DNA of 64,000 nt. Origin: Tetrahymena thermophila SB210 (taxonomy: Eukaryota > Ciliophora > Oligohymenophorea > Hymenostomatida > Tetrahymenidae). Below are positions 48,493-61,781 of this stretch, piece by piece. The translations under genes were made by a program, and so were the position numbers. Location of the stretch: positions 868,001 to 932,000 of the forward strand of contig NW_002476512.1 of assembly GCF_000189635.1 (NCBI RefSeq), in the 5' to 3' direction. The notes below the pieces were generated by a model. It did no database searches and was not told the origin of the DNA. It was given only the letters and a program-made list of their open reading frames with translations. The stretch's first letter is position 1, and the number at the start of each line of letters is the position of its first letter.

Positions 48493-51400
48493 ATGGTTTA
48501 CACAATTCTTAATTCACTTTTTTTAGTAATCTCCATTCTAAGGTTCGCTCTAGCATGTAATTTATATATTGAAATTTATAAAGTTTTACTTAATTTAAAA
48601 AACCTTATATAGCTGAAAAACTAGTCTTAACAGATTTAACTGGTGTATACACTAGCTCATCAATTTCATGGAATGCAAATAATGTTTATTTATGTGGTGC
48701 AACAGATTTTACTGAATTTGCTAATACTACTGCGCTTGGGTGGTTTGGATATGGAAATAACAGCACTTCAAAGAATTTTACCAATCTACCTCCTCATTGG
48801 AGTATAACAATTAGGTTTGAACTCATTCTTTATGAGTCTTTAGATCCAAATGATTATATTTATGTTAATATTAATGGATAAACTGACGCATACTAAAAAG
48901 ATGCATATTGGCTTGGATATTATTTTTGCTATCTAAATAATTATTATTATGATGAGATAGTCCTTTTTCATAAAAATTTTACTTCCCATACAGATTCTTT
49001 TATAAATATACTTGTTTGGTCGAAAACAGATGAATCAATACTCAATGAAGGTTTTGGACTAAAAAATCTTTATTTGTCAGTAGATACTTGTCATGAATCA
49101 TGCCTAACTTGTAATGGACCAACAGCTAACTAATGTACATCTTGCCCACCTAATTCCACCTAAAATGGAAATACTTGTAAATGTAATAGTGGCACTTATG
49201 CATAAGATAACAAATGTGTAAATGTTTGCCCAGCCGGATAAATTAAAGATTCAACAGGAACACTTTGTATATAAGATTTTTGTTACAGCGTTTAATGCTA
49301 AACTTGCTCAAACAGTATTTGTACTCTTTGCCAATCTGGATATTATCTCCTCAATGGATAGTGCGTTTAAAGTTGCCCTTCATATACTACTGTTAATGGT
49401 TAATAATGCATCGACATAATTACTAAGACTAGCTGTATAAATTTTTTAAATAAATTAATCATATAATATAATTATCAAAATTTAAACAGATGGATAATAT
49501 TTGTATAAGGGTATGTTCAGTACATACTTTGGGGAAGGCGAAATATCAGGAACTGGATTATCATATTCAGGATTTCAAGGATATTTAACAAACCCGAGTA
49601 GAGCTATGACAACTGTTTGTGGAGGTAAGAGTCTTTTAGGTGGAGCTTATTTAAGCTCAGTAAATTCTTATATAAGTAAAAACTTTACTGGAATGTAATT
49701 TTATTAGATTTTATAAGAAAAATACAAATAACAATACTTCTTGTTTTTTAATTAATAAAGAGCCCCTCATTGGACAGTATTAATAGGTTACACATTATAT
49801 AAAATTGATAATTGGAACAACGAATCAATTTAAATGATAGTAGATAATGATGTGAAAAATACTACAACTAAGAGCGCAAGTGATGGAACGAGTAATATCT
49901 GTGGAAGAGTTTCATTCAAGGATTAAATTATATATGTTACATAAAACTTTACCCATACAGCTACCTCCCTTAATTTAAAAATTAGTTCTACATTAGCTTC
50001 AACCCCTTTTACAGAATCGTATGGTATCAGAGAAATGTTTATATTAGTTGATTACGTAAGCTAAATTTTTTTAACTATCAAAATCCACTAAAATTCATAA
50101 TTAAAAATATTAATATAGTGTACTACTAATTGCGCAGTTTGTAATGCTTAAGGTTGTACTAAATGCTAAACAAATTTTTATCTATATAATTTCTAATGCG
50201 TAAGCTAATGCCCAAGCAACTATGCTCCTGACACTAATTAATCTTGTCAGCCTTGTGATGCGACATGTCTGACATGCTCATTTCCATGTAAAAAATATTA
50301 TTTATTTTTTTTTTGTTTTTTTTTAATCTATTGAAGAGACTAATAGGATTTTTTAATTAATGTAAATTAAACAGATTTAATTAGTATTGTTATATAGGAT
50401 ACTACTTTTATATTTTTTACTTCTTAGTCAATTATTCAACTTAATTTATCTAAATCTTTTTGGTTAAAAAATATTAGAGAGTTCAACTTCCTGTAAAACT
50501 TGTAAGCCAAATACATATTTGAACCCAAATAATTCATGCTAAAGCACTTGTCCAGATAAATACTGGCCTAATACATCTAATTTGACTTGTTAAACCTGTG
50601 ATACCAATTGTTATAATTGTAAAAGTCCAGGTAAAATAAATATTTTAGCAATTTTATAATAAAGTATTTAAATTTTATTAAATCTATAATATTTAATATA
50701 ATTAGGAGATTAAAATTCTTGTACAAGCTGTAGTGGAAATGTATATTTGAGCAATAATTAGTGCATTTCTACTTGTCCTCCTGGAACATTCCCTTTAAAA
50801 TGTAATATTATTTATTTAAAAACATTCAAAATTAAATAATTAATTTTAATCTTTATTAGAAACTAATAATAATATTTGCCAACCATGTGATTCATCTTGC
50901 AAAACATGTAATGGATAAAATAGCAATAACTGTTAAAGTTGTTAAGCTCCTAATTTATTTTATCAAGCAAGCTCATCAACTTGTGTATCTAGCTGTAATA
51001 CTGATTAGTATAAAAATACTATTAATTAGACTTGCTCTTAATGCAATTCAATATGTGCTACTTGCTCAGGACCCAACAATAATAATTGTTCATCATGTAC
51101 TGGAAATTCATTTTTGTATTAAAATCAATGTATTCCTAATTGTCCTAATGGCTATTTCAACAATACTAATAATAATACATGTACTCCTTGTGATAGTTCT
51201 TGCTACACATGCAATGGAAATGCGCCAAATAATTGTCTCTCATGTTAGCTTTAAAGATATTTTAATCCTGTCTCAAACTAATGTGTTTACACTTGTAATT
51301 CAAACTAATATCCTGATCCAACATCTATTTAATGTAAATCTTGTGATTCAAAATGTTTGACATGCAATGGACCTTCAGCAACATAATGCACAAGTTGTGG

Positions 51401-53045
51401 GAATGGTAAAATTATTTTTCATAGAAAACAATTTGTTAAAATTTATTTTTGAAAAGGTCTTTACTTAGAGAATAATTAATGTGTTTAACAATGTAGTTAA
51501 TCTTATTATGTCAAACCCAATACTAATATTTGTTAGTAATGCGATTCCTCATGCTTGACATGTAGCGGCCCTTCTTCTTAAGAAGTATATTAAATTCATA
51601 TAAATGTTTAAAAATAATAATTAAATTTATGAAATGTAAAAAAGTGTACTTCATGCGCAACAAATTTAATATTCTTGAACTCTTAATGCTATTCTGAATG
51701 TCCATCTGAGTATTATACTTCATAAGAATCACAAACTAAAGAATGCAAACTCTGTAATTACTAATGCAAATTAGGATGTAGTGGCCCACTTGCTGAAGAT
51801 TGTGACTCTATTAAATACTAATATTAAATTATATCTTACATTTTGGCAGGAAAATTTTTCCTATGGTGTACTTCTTCTATTTTAGGATTTATAATGGATA
51901 AAAAGTAGTCTAGGGTGTAAGTAGAAACATTTGCCCGTAAAGTCTCAGTAGAAAGTGATAAATTAGACAATTTGTAAGATTCACCATAAATAGAGGAATA
52001 TTATGACAGACAATAATAAAATGGAGAAAAATCTTCTACTAAATTTAAGTCAGAAACTGCCTCCTAATAAAATTAATAAGATCTAATTAATTTAAAATAG
52101 CAAGCTCTTTAATTTTAAATGAAAGTAGATTTAGATAAAATGAAAAGAGTAGGAAATAGGAGACCAAGATAAAAATTTTACAAAAATGCTTTTTATGATA
52201 GATCCATGTAGACGTTTGAATTTTAATTACCTTCGATTGCCTTTAATATGAATTCTAGCTCCCACACAAGGAATCCTAATGAACTAGGAGGAACTGTAAC
52301 TACCGTACCTAATTTGTCATAAGTAAAAACTTAAATGTCAGGCATTTAAGAAGTAAAAATAACTAGGCCTTATATTTATAAATATAAAATGAATGAAATA
52401 TTTAAGTTCACAATAGTAAAAAATTTAAATTTATTATTATAAATTGTGATTAACTAATTAGTTATTAAAAATTAACAGTTAGGAAATGAGTGGGTTTCAC
52501 TATTTTACTTTTATGACCACAATTTAAATAGATTAACTAGAGCTACTTTAATCTTTTTGAAGTATCTGGCTTTCTTTTTCTCAACTGAACTGATTTATAG
52601 TGTAAAATTTTATTAATTTTATTTATTAAATTAACTAAATTTTCTTAAATAGTAATCATACTACTTATTGATAACATGTCTGTTATTTGGATGGACTTCA
52701 AAACAGTGGCTTAAATATATTCACTAGCTACTTACAAAAATATCTTCAAAATTTATTCAATTAATTTTATTGACTTTCTTAGCTTTAATTTCTGTTCATA
52801 TGTATTTTTGGTTTGTTCCATAGCTAATGAGTCTTAAATTTCTTAAGGATGAAACATGGAGCTTGTATTATGGAATAGTATCTGCTACTGATTTTGTTGT
52901 ATTTTAACAATTATTTAGCTTTTTTGAATACATTTATTCCATAAAATACCTAAATAACTAATTTAACAGACTAAAACTTTCTAAAATTTACTAATTAGTA
53001 ATAAATTAATAATTTATAAAAAAAATTAAATAAAATGAAATATGA
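48493..53045 (+). CDS. receptor array copy 2
   Basis: Same exon plan as copy 1 but without its extra exon, so one exon fewer and about 1254 residues by comparison. Signal peptide MVYTILNSLFLVISILRFALA; the first domain begins in the exon at about 48614; the second domain includes YFGEGEISGTGLSYSGF near 49520. A single exon carries CDSSCKTCNGQNSNNCQSC near 50890. The membrane region reads GKFFLWCTSSILGFIMDK, then NEWVSLFYFYDHNLNRLTRA, then LLITCLLFGWTSKQW, then LMSLKFLKDETWSLYYG. I read the first large exon and the long membrane-proximal exon codon by codon and found no internal TGA or frameshift. It is as likely to be functional as copy 1. Differences between copies are spread through both extracellular and membrane parts. 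Confidence 0.75.
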
Positions 53046-53527
53046 TATTATTTATTACTTGTTATTTAAATTATCTTAAAATCTTAATAATTAGTTAAAT
53101 AGCCTTTTTTTACTGAGAGTAAAATAAATCAATTTATATTTATATTTATATGAAAATATTAAAACATATTTAGTGTGTATTAAAAACTTTTATTTATTTT
53201 TAATTTTTTATAAACTAATCTAAAAAGCTAAAGATAAAATATAATGACAATGCTTCAACAATAAAAGATTCAAAATGTTAGCTTTTATTCAAAGAAATAA
53301 ATTGTATGATAATTTTTATTTGAAACTTAAAATATAGCAAGATGCCATTAAAAAATTCCGTCGTTTGGAATTAACTTAAAATGAAATAGATTTTTTAATT
53401 ATTTACTAAAAAATCAGATTTTTATATTTTATAATAGAATTAAAATTAATATTTTAATTTATTATAATTTCAAAAATACATAATTTTTTTACATCAAAAT
53501 TTTTAAATTTAGCTAAATTTCCTCTAC

Positions 53528-54060
53528 CCAAGACCCAATCTAAAAAATTTTATTTATGTCTCGTGAAACAGTTGTATCATTTTCTATTATATTTTTTGTT
53601 TAACTAAGCTAAGAAGCTAATTAAATTAATTTAAATTTAAAAAGATAAATGCCATTCACTTATCGAGTCATTTTCAGACGACTAGATTTTTGAATGGCAT
53701 TTTACTATAATTATTTTTTTTACTAATATATAATATTTAATTTTCTTGCAGACTTTATTATCTTGATACTTAAATGGAAAAAGCTTAAAAAAATAATTAC
53801 TTAATTTTATTACTAACGATTTGGGCATACTATGGCAAAAAAGAAAAAATTTAATGTTATTTTAAGCTTTATCTTTTTTCTATTTAGAATGCTCTTTCTT
53901 TACATTTAATGTAAAATCTGATTTTCATATTAAGTTACATTAGATTTAAAATATTTAGAGCAGACATTTAAAAATATAGAAATCATTAGATTGATATTAT
54001 TATTTTTATGGTTATTAATGTTAATTAATCATATCATTCGATGTAATTTTTGAAATATTA
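53528..54060. repeat. conserved spacer block, first copy
   Basis: Begins ccaagacccaatctaaaaa and runs through gtgaaacagttgtatcattt, the 12-bp inverted repeat at 53647-53702 and 'cttgatacttaaatgg' to about 54060. Nearly identical to 55832-56345 and more diverged at 62458-62990. Its right part is also shared with the spacers before copies 1 and 2; its left part with the inverted repeat is not. Confidence 0.7.
53647..53702. repeat. perfect 12-bp inverted repeat, first of three
   Basis: AAATGCCATTCA at 53647-53658 and TGAATGGCATTT at 53691-53702, with a 32-base loop containing tcgagtcattttcagacgac. The same arms occur at 55952/55979 and 62577/62621. Confidence 0.85.
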
Positions 54061-54235
54061 CCATTTTAAATGTAAGATTAGCAGTAAGTAAGAGGAGATA
54101 TTAAAAAAATATATTTAATTATAATGGATAAATATGAGAAGTATCTATATTTTAGGCTATAAATATTTTAAGATTTGAAAATTTATTTAGGAATAAAATA
54201 TGAAAATAATTAAATGTTTAAAAATTTCAACAGTA

Positions 54236-54427
54236 GTGAGTGATTAACGTATATAAGGATTTTATGATTAAAATAAAAAAACACGAATAGAGTCAAATTA
54301 AGCCCTTTAAATTTAGAAATTTTATAGAAAAAGATAGGATTTCAGTTAGAATAATTACAAAATTAAGAAAATTGATAGAAACTCATAAAAGATGACTGCA
54401 AAGGCTCAAACGGCAAATATCAATTGA
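54236..54427 (+). other. coding-like relic, possibly a transposase helix-turn-helix
   Basis: A TGA-free frame of 63 codons without a proper ATG start. It includes VSDQRIQGFYDQNKKTRIES and NQALQIQKFYRKRQDFSQNN. The spacing is loosely like the N-terminal helix-turn-helix of Tc1/mariner-type transposases. It abuts, in the opposite orientation, the DDE-like fragment on the minus strand. The resemblance is weak and could be chance. Confidence 0.25.
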
Positions 54428-54800
54428 ACTTTTTATCTACTATAGTATTTGTAATAAAGAATGAAAATGAAGAAAAAATATAGAATGGTTTGCTATTTAA
54501 TTTTTTTAAAAAGAATAAATTGTCTGTTCTCTTAACAAGCCACTTCAATATTCTGATATCTTTCTCTTCTAGCCACTTAGTTGCCTTCTATGATTTGTAA
54601 TAACTTGAGTTGTCTTATAAAATTGTAAAATCAGTATATTTTATTTTTATTTCTTCAAAGGATTCTCTTAAAATTTTGATATATTCATCTGATTTTAATG
54701 TATCCGTTATTTTTTTGATAAATATACTAAGGAAAATTAAAAAATGATTTGCCTTCAAAAAATACAAATTATATGAGCTCTCTAAAATTATATTAGCATA
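54420..54800 (-). pseudogene. degenerate Tc1/mariner (IS630)-type DDE transposase fragment
   Basis: A minus-strand frame of about 125 codons ending at TGA 54420-54422, without a start codon or upstream domains. It reads TLKSDEYIKILRESFEEIK, then DFTILQDNSSYYKSQKATKW, then LEEKDIRILKWLVKRTDNLF. This follows the family pattern 'L.S..Y..IL...... F.FQQDNA..H.S....WL....I..L.WP..SPDLNPIE'. The central Asp-Asn is kept (QDNSS), but the 'PA.SPDLNPIE' motif has decayed to LVKRTDNLFF, and the following region is lost. It is a dead remnant. It lies between the two near-identical spacer blocks. Confidence 0.55.
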
Positions 54801-55831
54801 TATTCTTCAGTAATTTATATATAGCTTTATGCGTCTGCTTTATTTTTTTATTTAAATTTTTTCTATTTCATATATTGTATTTAATTTGCTGTAGACAAAA
54901 TATACTTTTCTTATGGATTATATATATTTAGTTACTTACAACTAATTTATGTTATCATTAATAACATAATTCTCAAATATAATATCAGTTTTAATATTAT
55001 TTTAACTCTAATGATTTTCAAAAATCCTTATTTTTTGTTTTTAAAAAAAAGAAAATCTTATTTCTTTTTTGTGCCAATCGTAATTGAAATTTTTTATTTG
55101 ATTCATTTTAAACTAATATTTAAAAATGAAAGTCTAAAAATAATATTATTGTAATTTTATTTTCTATTTTTAATCTTAATTTTATGAAAAGAATTTAATT
55201 ATTTTGATAATGCTTTAACTAGTTGCAAACTTCAAATAATATATAAGTTTTAATATTATTTTAACTTTCATTTTTTTTCTCAAAACTCTCATATTTTAAA
55301 ACAAAATATGAGAAAATCTGATTTCAAAATTTTTGAAGCCAATATTGAGTATTTTTTTTACTCAATTTAAATTAATTGTTTAAAATTAACAGTCTATTCT
55401 ATTAATCCTATTTTTCTAATTTCATTTTCTATTTTTAATATTAATTTTATCAAATGAATTAGATTGAATTAATTATACTATAACTAGTTCTAAACTGGTC
55501 TATTTTTATTGAGTGACTTGAAAAAGCTAATAGTTTTTAAAAGTATATTTCAAATACTCTCTGTATTCAAACTAATAAATACATTTAAAATCTAAACTTC
55601 TTCTTATTATTATTATTATTCGCATGACATGATGAATTTGTTAATGAACGATTTAATAATACAAGGTTAAATAAAGATTGATACTTTTAACAATTTTACT
55701 TTGCTTGTGGTTAAAGGTATTCACCATGAAGCAATGAATTTATATTCAGAATATCTTTTAATGTATACTGAGTAAATATTCAGAAATTCAGAATTTATTC
55801 TGAGTATATTAATTTTAAAATATTCAAGTTA

Positions 55832-56345
55832 TCCAAGACCCAATCTAAAAAATTTTATTTATGTCTCATGAAACAGTTGTATCATTTTCTATTATATATT
55901 TTGTTTAACTAAGCTAAGAAGCTAATTAAATTAATTTAAATTTAAAAAGATAAATGCCATTCACTTCGACTAGATTTTTGAATGGCATTTTGCTACAATT
56001 ATTTTTTTTACTAATTGATAATATTTAATTTTCTTGCAGACTTTATTATCTTGATACTTATATGGAAAAAGCTTAAAAAAATTATTACTTAATATTATTA
56101 CTAACGATTTGGCATACTATGGCAAAAAAGATAAAATTTAATGTTATTTTAAGCTTTATCTTTTTTCTATTTAGAATGCTCTTTCTTTACATTTAAGATA
56201 AAATCTGATTTTCATATTAAGTTACATTAGATTTAAAATATTTAGAGCAGACATTTAAAAATATAGAAATCATTAGATTGATATTATTATTTTTATGGTT
56301 ATTAATGTTAATTAATTTTAATGTTTGATGTAATTTTTGATATAT
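55832..56345. repeat. conserved spacer block, second copy
   Basis: A near-identical direct repeat of 53528-54060, in the same orientation, with a 17-base deletion in the loop of the inverted repeat. The close match implies a recent duplication compared with the third copy at 62458. Confidence 0.75.
55952..55990. repeat. perfect 12-bp inverted repeat, second of three
   Basis: Arms AAATGCCATTCA (55952-55963) and TGAATGGCATTT (55979-55990) are intact around a shortened 15-base loop. Confidence 0.85.
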
Positions 56346-56622
56346 TCGCCATATAAAATAATTTAAGGAGTAAAATTATAAAAATTTAGCAAAAATAAAA
56401 TACATATATAAAATAATTTATTTAATTTGTTTTAAATAACATTTAATTATTAGTTTTATTAGTTTTTTAACTTAATAGCATAATTTACTATATGATTTAA
56501 GCGATTTTTATCTTATAGTACATAATTGTAATCTTTAAATAATAATCAGGCTAATTTATGTTTTATTTAAATCATTAAAAAGTAAAATAGAAATGATCTA
56601 ATTTTTTTGGCTGATATCGTCG

Positions 56623-57110
56623 TTTGATTTTATTTATTGCAATTTATTAATTTGTAGACTAGCCTATTTTTGTTAAAAAGTGGAGAAAAAAGTAACACAT
56701 TTTCAAAAAATTAATTATCTTGATTTAAATATGTAATATTACAATTACTTTTCTCAATTATAAATATATTTGGAATCAAAACTTATTATTATTTTTTAGG
56801 TAGAACTATTAATTTATAGACCTATATTTTAATTTTATTTTTTTAATTATTTTTTAGGTTTACCAACTTTATTTTAATAAAAATTGTAAATTCATTTAAT
56901 TTAATCATTTGATTTTATTTATTACGCTTTATTAATTTGTAAACTAACCTATTTTTGTTTAAAAATGGAGAAAAAAATAATATCATTTCAAAAAATTAAT
57001 TATCTTGATTTAAATACATAACTTTACAACTACTTTTCTCAATTATAAATATATTTAGAATCAAAAGTTATTATTATTTTTCAGGTAGAACGATTAATTT
57101 ATAGAACTAT
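56623..57110. repeat. tandem duplication, period about 285 bases, upstream of copy 3
   Basis: The unit starting tttgattttatttatt at 56623 starts again at 56908. Both run through 'attaatttgta.acta', 'tcaaaaaattaattatcttg', 'ctcaattataaatatattt' and 'aggtagaac.attaatttat'. The second unit leads into the copy 3 leader. Spacers before copies 1 and 2 have a single unit. Confidence 0.75.
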
Positions 57111-57209
57111 AATTATCCTGAATTATAAATAACAAAATATTTACAAACTCAACATATGTTATTTTGCAAATAAATTAAAAAAAAAAAAATTTCATAAATA
57201 TTAGAAGAA

Positions 57210-60200
57210 ATGGTTCACTACTTTCTTAATTCACTTTTTTTGATAATCTTCATTCTAAAGTTAGCTCTAGCATGTAATTTATATATTGAAATTTATATAG
57301 TTTTATTTGATTTAAAAAACCTTATATAGCTGAAAAACTAGTTTTAACAGATTTAACTGGTATATACACTAGCTCATCTATTTCATGGAATGCAAATAAT
57401 ATTTATTTGTGTGGTGCAACAGATTTTACTGAATTTGCTAATACTACTGCACTAGGGTGGTTTGGATTAGGAAATAATAGCACTTCAAAGAATTTTACCA
57501 ATCTGCCTCCTCATTGGAGTATCACAATTAGGTTTGAACTTATTCTTTATCAGTCTTTAGATCCAAATGACTATGTTTATGTTAATATTAATGGATAAAC
57601 TGACACATATAAAAAAGATGTGTGTTGCATTGGATATTATTTTTGCTATCTAAATAATAATTATTATGATGAGATAGTCCTTTTTCATAAAAATTTTACT
57701 TCCCATACAGATTCTTTTATAAATATACTTGTTTGGTCTTTAACAGATGAGCTAATAACTAATGAAGGTTTTGGACTCAAAAATCTATATTTGTCAGTAG
57801 ATACTTGCCATGAATCGTGCCTAACTTGTAATGGACCTGCAGCTAATTAGTGTATATCTTGTCCACCTAATTCTACCTAAAATGGAAATACTTGCAATTG
57901 TAATAGTGGAACTTATGCTTTAGATAACCAATGCTTAAATTTTTGCCCAGCTGGATAAATTTAAGATTCAACCAGAACACTTTGTGTCATTGATTTTTGT
58001 TATAATATTTATTGCTAGACTTGCTCAAATAGTATGTGTACTCTTTGCCAATCTGGATATTATCTTCTCAATGGATAGTGTGTTTAAAGTTGTCCTTCCT
58101 ATACTACTGTTAATGGTTAATAATGCATCGACATAATTACTTATACTAGCTGTATAAATTTTTATATAAATTAATCATATAATCTAATTTTCAAATTTTA
58201 AATAGATGGATAATACTTGTATTAGGGTATGTTCAGTACATACTTTGGTGAAGGTGAAATATCAGGAACTGGATTATCATATTCAGGATTTCAGGGCTAT
58301 AATACAAATCCAAGTAGAGCTATGACAACTGTTTGTGGTGGAAAGAGTCTTTTAGGAGGAGCTTATTTAAGCTCAGTAAATTCTTACATAAGTAAAAACT
58401 TTACTGGAATGTAAATTAGATTTTATAAGAAAAATACAAATAACATTATTTCATGTCTTTTAATTAATAAAGAGCCCCTCATAGGACAGTATTAATAGGT
58501 TACACATTATATAAAATTGATAATTGGAACAACGAATCAATTTAAATGATAGTAGATAATGATGTGAAAACTACTACAACTAAGAGCGCAGGTGATGGGA
58601 CAAGTAATATCTGTGGAAGAGTTTCATTCAACGATTAAATTATATATGTTACTTAAAATTTTACCCATACAGCTACCTCCCTTAATTTAAAAATTAGTTC
58701 TACATTAGCTTCAACCCCCTTTGTAGAATCGTATGGTATCAGAGAAATGTTTATATTAGTTGATTACGTAAGCTAAATTTATTAATAATCAAAATCTATA
58801 AATATTTATAATTAAAAAATATTTATAAAGTGTACTACTAATTGCTCAGTTTGTAATGCTTAAGGTTGTACTAAATGCTAAACAAATTTTTATCTTTACA
58901 ACTTCTAATGCCTAAGCTAATGTCCTAGTAACTATGCTCCTGACGCTAGTTAATCTTGTCAGCTTTGTGATGTGACATGTATGACATGCTCACTTCCATG
59001 TAAAATATTATTTATTTTTTTATAGTTTTTTTTTAAATCTATTGAATAGAGTGATAGGATTTTTTAACTAATATAAATTAAACAGATTTAATTAGTATTG
59101 TCAAAAAAAAAAATACTTCTTTTTATACTTTTTACTTTTTAGTCAATTTTTCAACTTAATCTATCTAAATCTTTTTGGTTAAAAAATATTAGAGAGCTCA
59201 ACTTCTTGTAAAACTTGTAAGCCAAATACATATTTGAACCCAAATAACTCGTGCTAAAACACTTGCCCAAATTAATATTGGCCTAATACTATTAATTTGG
59301 CTTGTTAAACCTGTGATACTACTTGCTATAATTGTAAAAGTCCAGGTAAAATAAATATAACATCAATTTTATTTTTAAGTATTTAAATTGAATTAAATCT
59401 ATAATATTTTAAATATTAGGAGATAAAAGTTCTTGTACAAGCTGTAGCGGAAATTTATATTTGAGCAATAATTAGTGCATTTCTACTTGTCCTCCTGGAA
59501 CATTCCCTTTAAAATGTAATATTATTTATTTAAAAATATTCAAAATTAATTAATTAATTTTAATCTCTATTAGAAACTAATAATAATATTTGCCAACCAT
59601 GTGATTCATCTTGCAAAACATGTAATGGATAAAATAGCAATAACTGTTAAAGTTGTTAAGCTCCTAATTTATTTTATCAAGTAAGCTCCTCAGCTTGTGT
59701 ATCGAGTTGTAATACTGATTAGTATAAAAATACTATTAATTAGATTTGTTTTTCATGCAATTCTGTTTGTGCTACTTGCTCAGGACCCAGCAATAATAAT
59801 TGTTTATCATGTACTGGAAATTTATTTTTGTATTAAAATCAATGCATACCTAATTGTCCTAATGGTTATTTCAACAATATTAACAATAATATATGTACTC
59901 CTTGTGATAGTTCTTGCTAAACTTGTAATGGAAGTGCACCAAATAATTGTCTCTCTTGTTAGCTTTAAAAATATTTTAATCCTGTCTCAAACTAATGCGT
60001 TTACACTTGTAACTCAAACTATTATCCTGATCCAACATCTGTTTAGTGTAAATCTTGTGATTCAAAATGTATGACGTGCAATGGACCTTCATCAACATAA
60101 TGCACAAATTGTGTGAATGGTAAAATTATTTTCATAGAAAACAATTTACTAATATTTATTTTTGAAAAGGTCTTTATTTAGAGAATAACTAATGTGTTTA

Positions 60201-61781
60201 GCAATGTAGTTAATCTTATTTTGTCAAACCAAATACTAATATTTGCTAGTAATGCGATTCCTATTGCTTGACATGTAGCGGCCCTTCTTCTTAAGAAGTA
60301 ATTAAATTCATATAAATCTTTAAAAATAATAATTAATTAAATTTATGAAATGTAAAAAAGTGTACTTCATGCGCACCAAATTTAGTATTCTTGAATACTT
60401 AATGCTATTCCGAATGTCCATCTTAGTATTATACTTCATAAGAATCTCAAACTAAAGAATGCAAATTATGTAATTACAAGTGTAAATTAGGATGTAGTGG
60501 CCCACTTGCTGAAGATTGTGACTCTATTAAATACTAATATTAAATTATATTTTACATCTTGGCAGGAAAAGTTTTTCTTTGGTGTACTTCTTCTATTTTA
60601 GGAATTATAATGGATAAAAAGTAGTCTAGAGTGCAAGTAGAAACATTTACCAGTAAAGTCTCAGTAGAAAGTTATAAATTAGACAATTTTTAAGATTCAC
60701 CAATAATAAAGTTAAATAACTACAGATAATAATAGAACAGAGAAAAATCTCCTACTAAATTTAAGCCAGAATTATTTTCCTAATAAAATTTTCAGGATTT
60801 AATTAATTTAAAATAACATTCTCTTTAATTTTAAATAAAACTTGATTTAGAAAAAATGAAAAGAGTAGGAAATAGGAGACCAAGATAAAAATTTTACAAA
60901 TATTCTTTTTATGATAGATCTATGTAGAATTTTGAATTATAATCACCTTCAATTGCTTTTAACATGAATACTAGCTAATCAAGGAATCCTAATGAATTAG
61001 GAGTAACTGTAAATACTATCCCTAATTTGTCATAATTAAAAATTCCCCCTAATTTTTCATAAGTAAAATCTTAAATATCGGGTATTTAAGAAGTAAATAT
61101 AACGAGACCATATATTTATAAATATAAAAGGAATGAAATATTTAAGTTCATAATAGTAAAAATTTAAATTTATTTTTATAAATTATGATTAATTAATTAT
61201 TAAAAATTAACAGTTAGGAAATGAGTGGGTTTCTCTAATTTACTTTTATGATCACAATTTAAATAGATTAACAAGGGCTACTTTAATATTTTTAAAGTAT
61301 CTGGCTTTCTTTTACTCAACTGAACTTATTTATAATGTAAAATTTTATTACTTTTAGTTATTAAATTTACTAAATTTTCTTAAATTAGTAATCATACTAC
61401 TTATTGATAATATGTTTGTTATTTGGATGGACTTCTAAACAGTGGCTTAAATATGTTAACTATTTGCTTACAAAAATATCTTCGAAATTTATTCAATTAA
61501 CTTTATTGACTTTCTAAGCTTTGATTGCTGTTCATATGTATTTTTGGTTTGTTCCATAGCTAATGAGTCTTAAATTCCTGAAGGATGAAACATGGAGCAT
61601 GTATTATGGAATAGTATCTGCTACTGACTTTGTTGTATTTTAGCAATTATTTAGCTTTTTTGAATATATTTACTCCATATAATACTTAAATAACTAATTT
61701 AACAGACTAGAACTTTCTAAAATTTACTAATTAGTAATAAATTAATAATTTGTATAAAAAATTAAATAAAATTAAATATGA
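57210..61781 (+). CDS. receptor array copy 3
   Basis: Same plan as copy 2. Signal peptide MVHYFLNSLFLIIFILKLALA. First domain near 57350-57810 (TDFTEFANTTALGWFGLGNN), second domain from about 58210, single CKTCNGQNSNNCQSC exon near 59580. The membrane part includes SLFYFYDHNLNRLTRA and LMSLKFLKDETWSMYYG. I read the long membrane-proximal exon codon by codon and found it open. It carries a 30-base in-frame insertion near 61030-61060 that repeats its own neighbour (PNLSQLKIP then PNFSQVK), and a small divergent stretch near 60705-60720 relative to copies 1 and 2. About 1260 residues expected by comparison. Appears functional. Confidence 0.73.

Larger units (their letters stand above)
53046..57209. 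other. enlarged array spacer between copies 2 and 3
   Basis: At 4.2 kb this is about twice the other spacers. The extra length comes from a direct repeat of about 520 bases (53528-54060 and 55832-56345) flanking roughly 1.8 kb that contains a dead transposase fragment, and from a tandem duplication of about 285 bases next to copy 3. The rest is AT-rich and empty. Confidence 0.65.
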
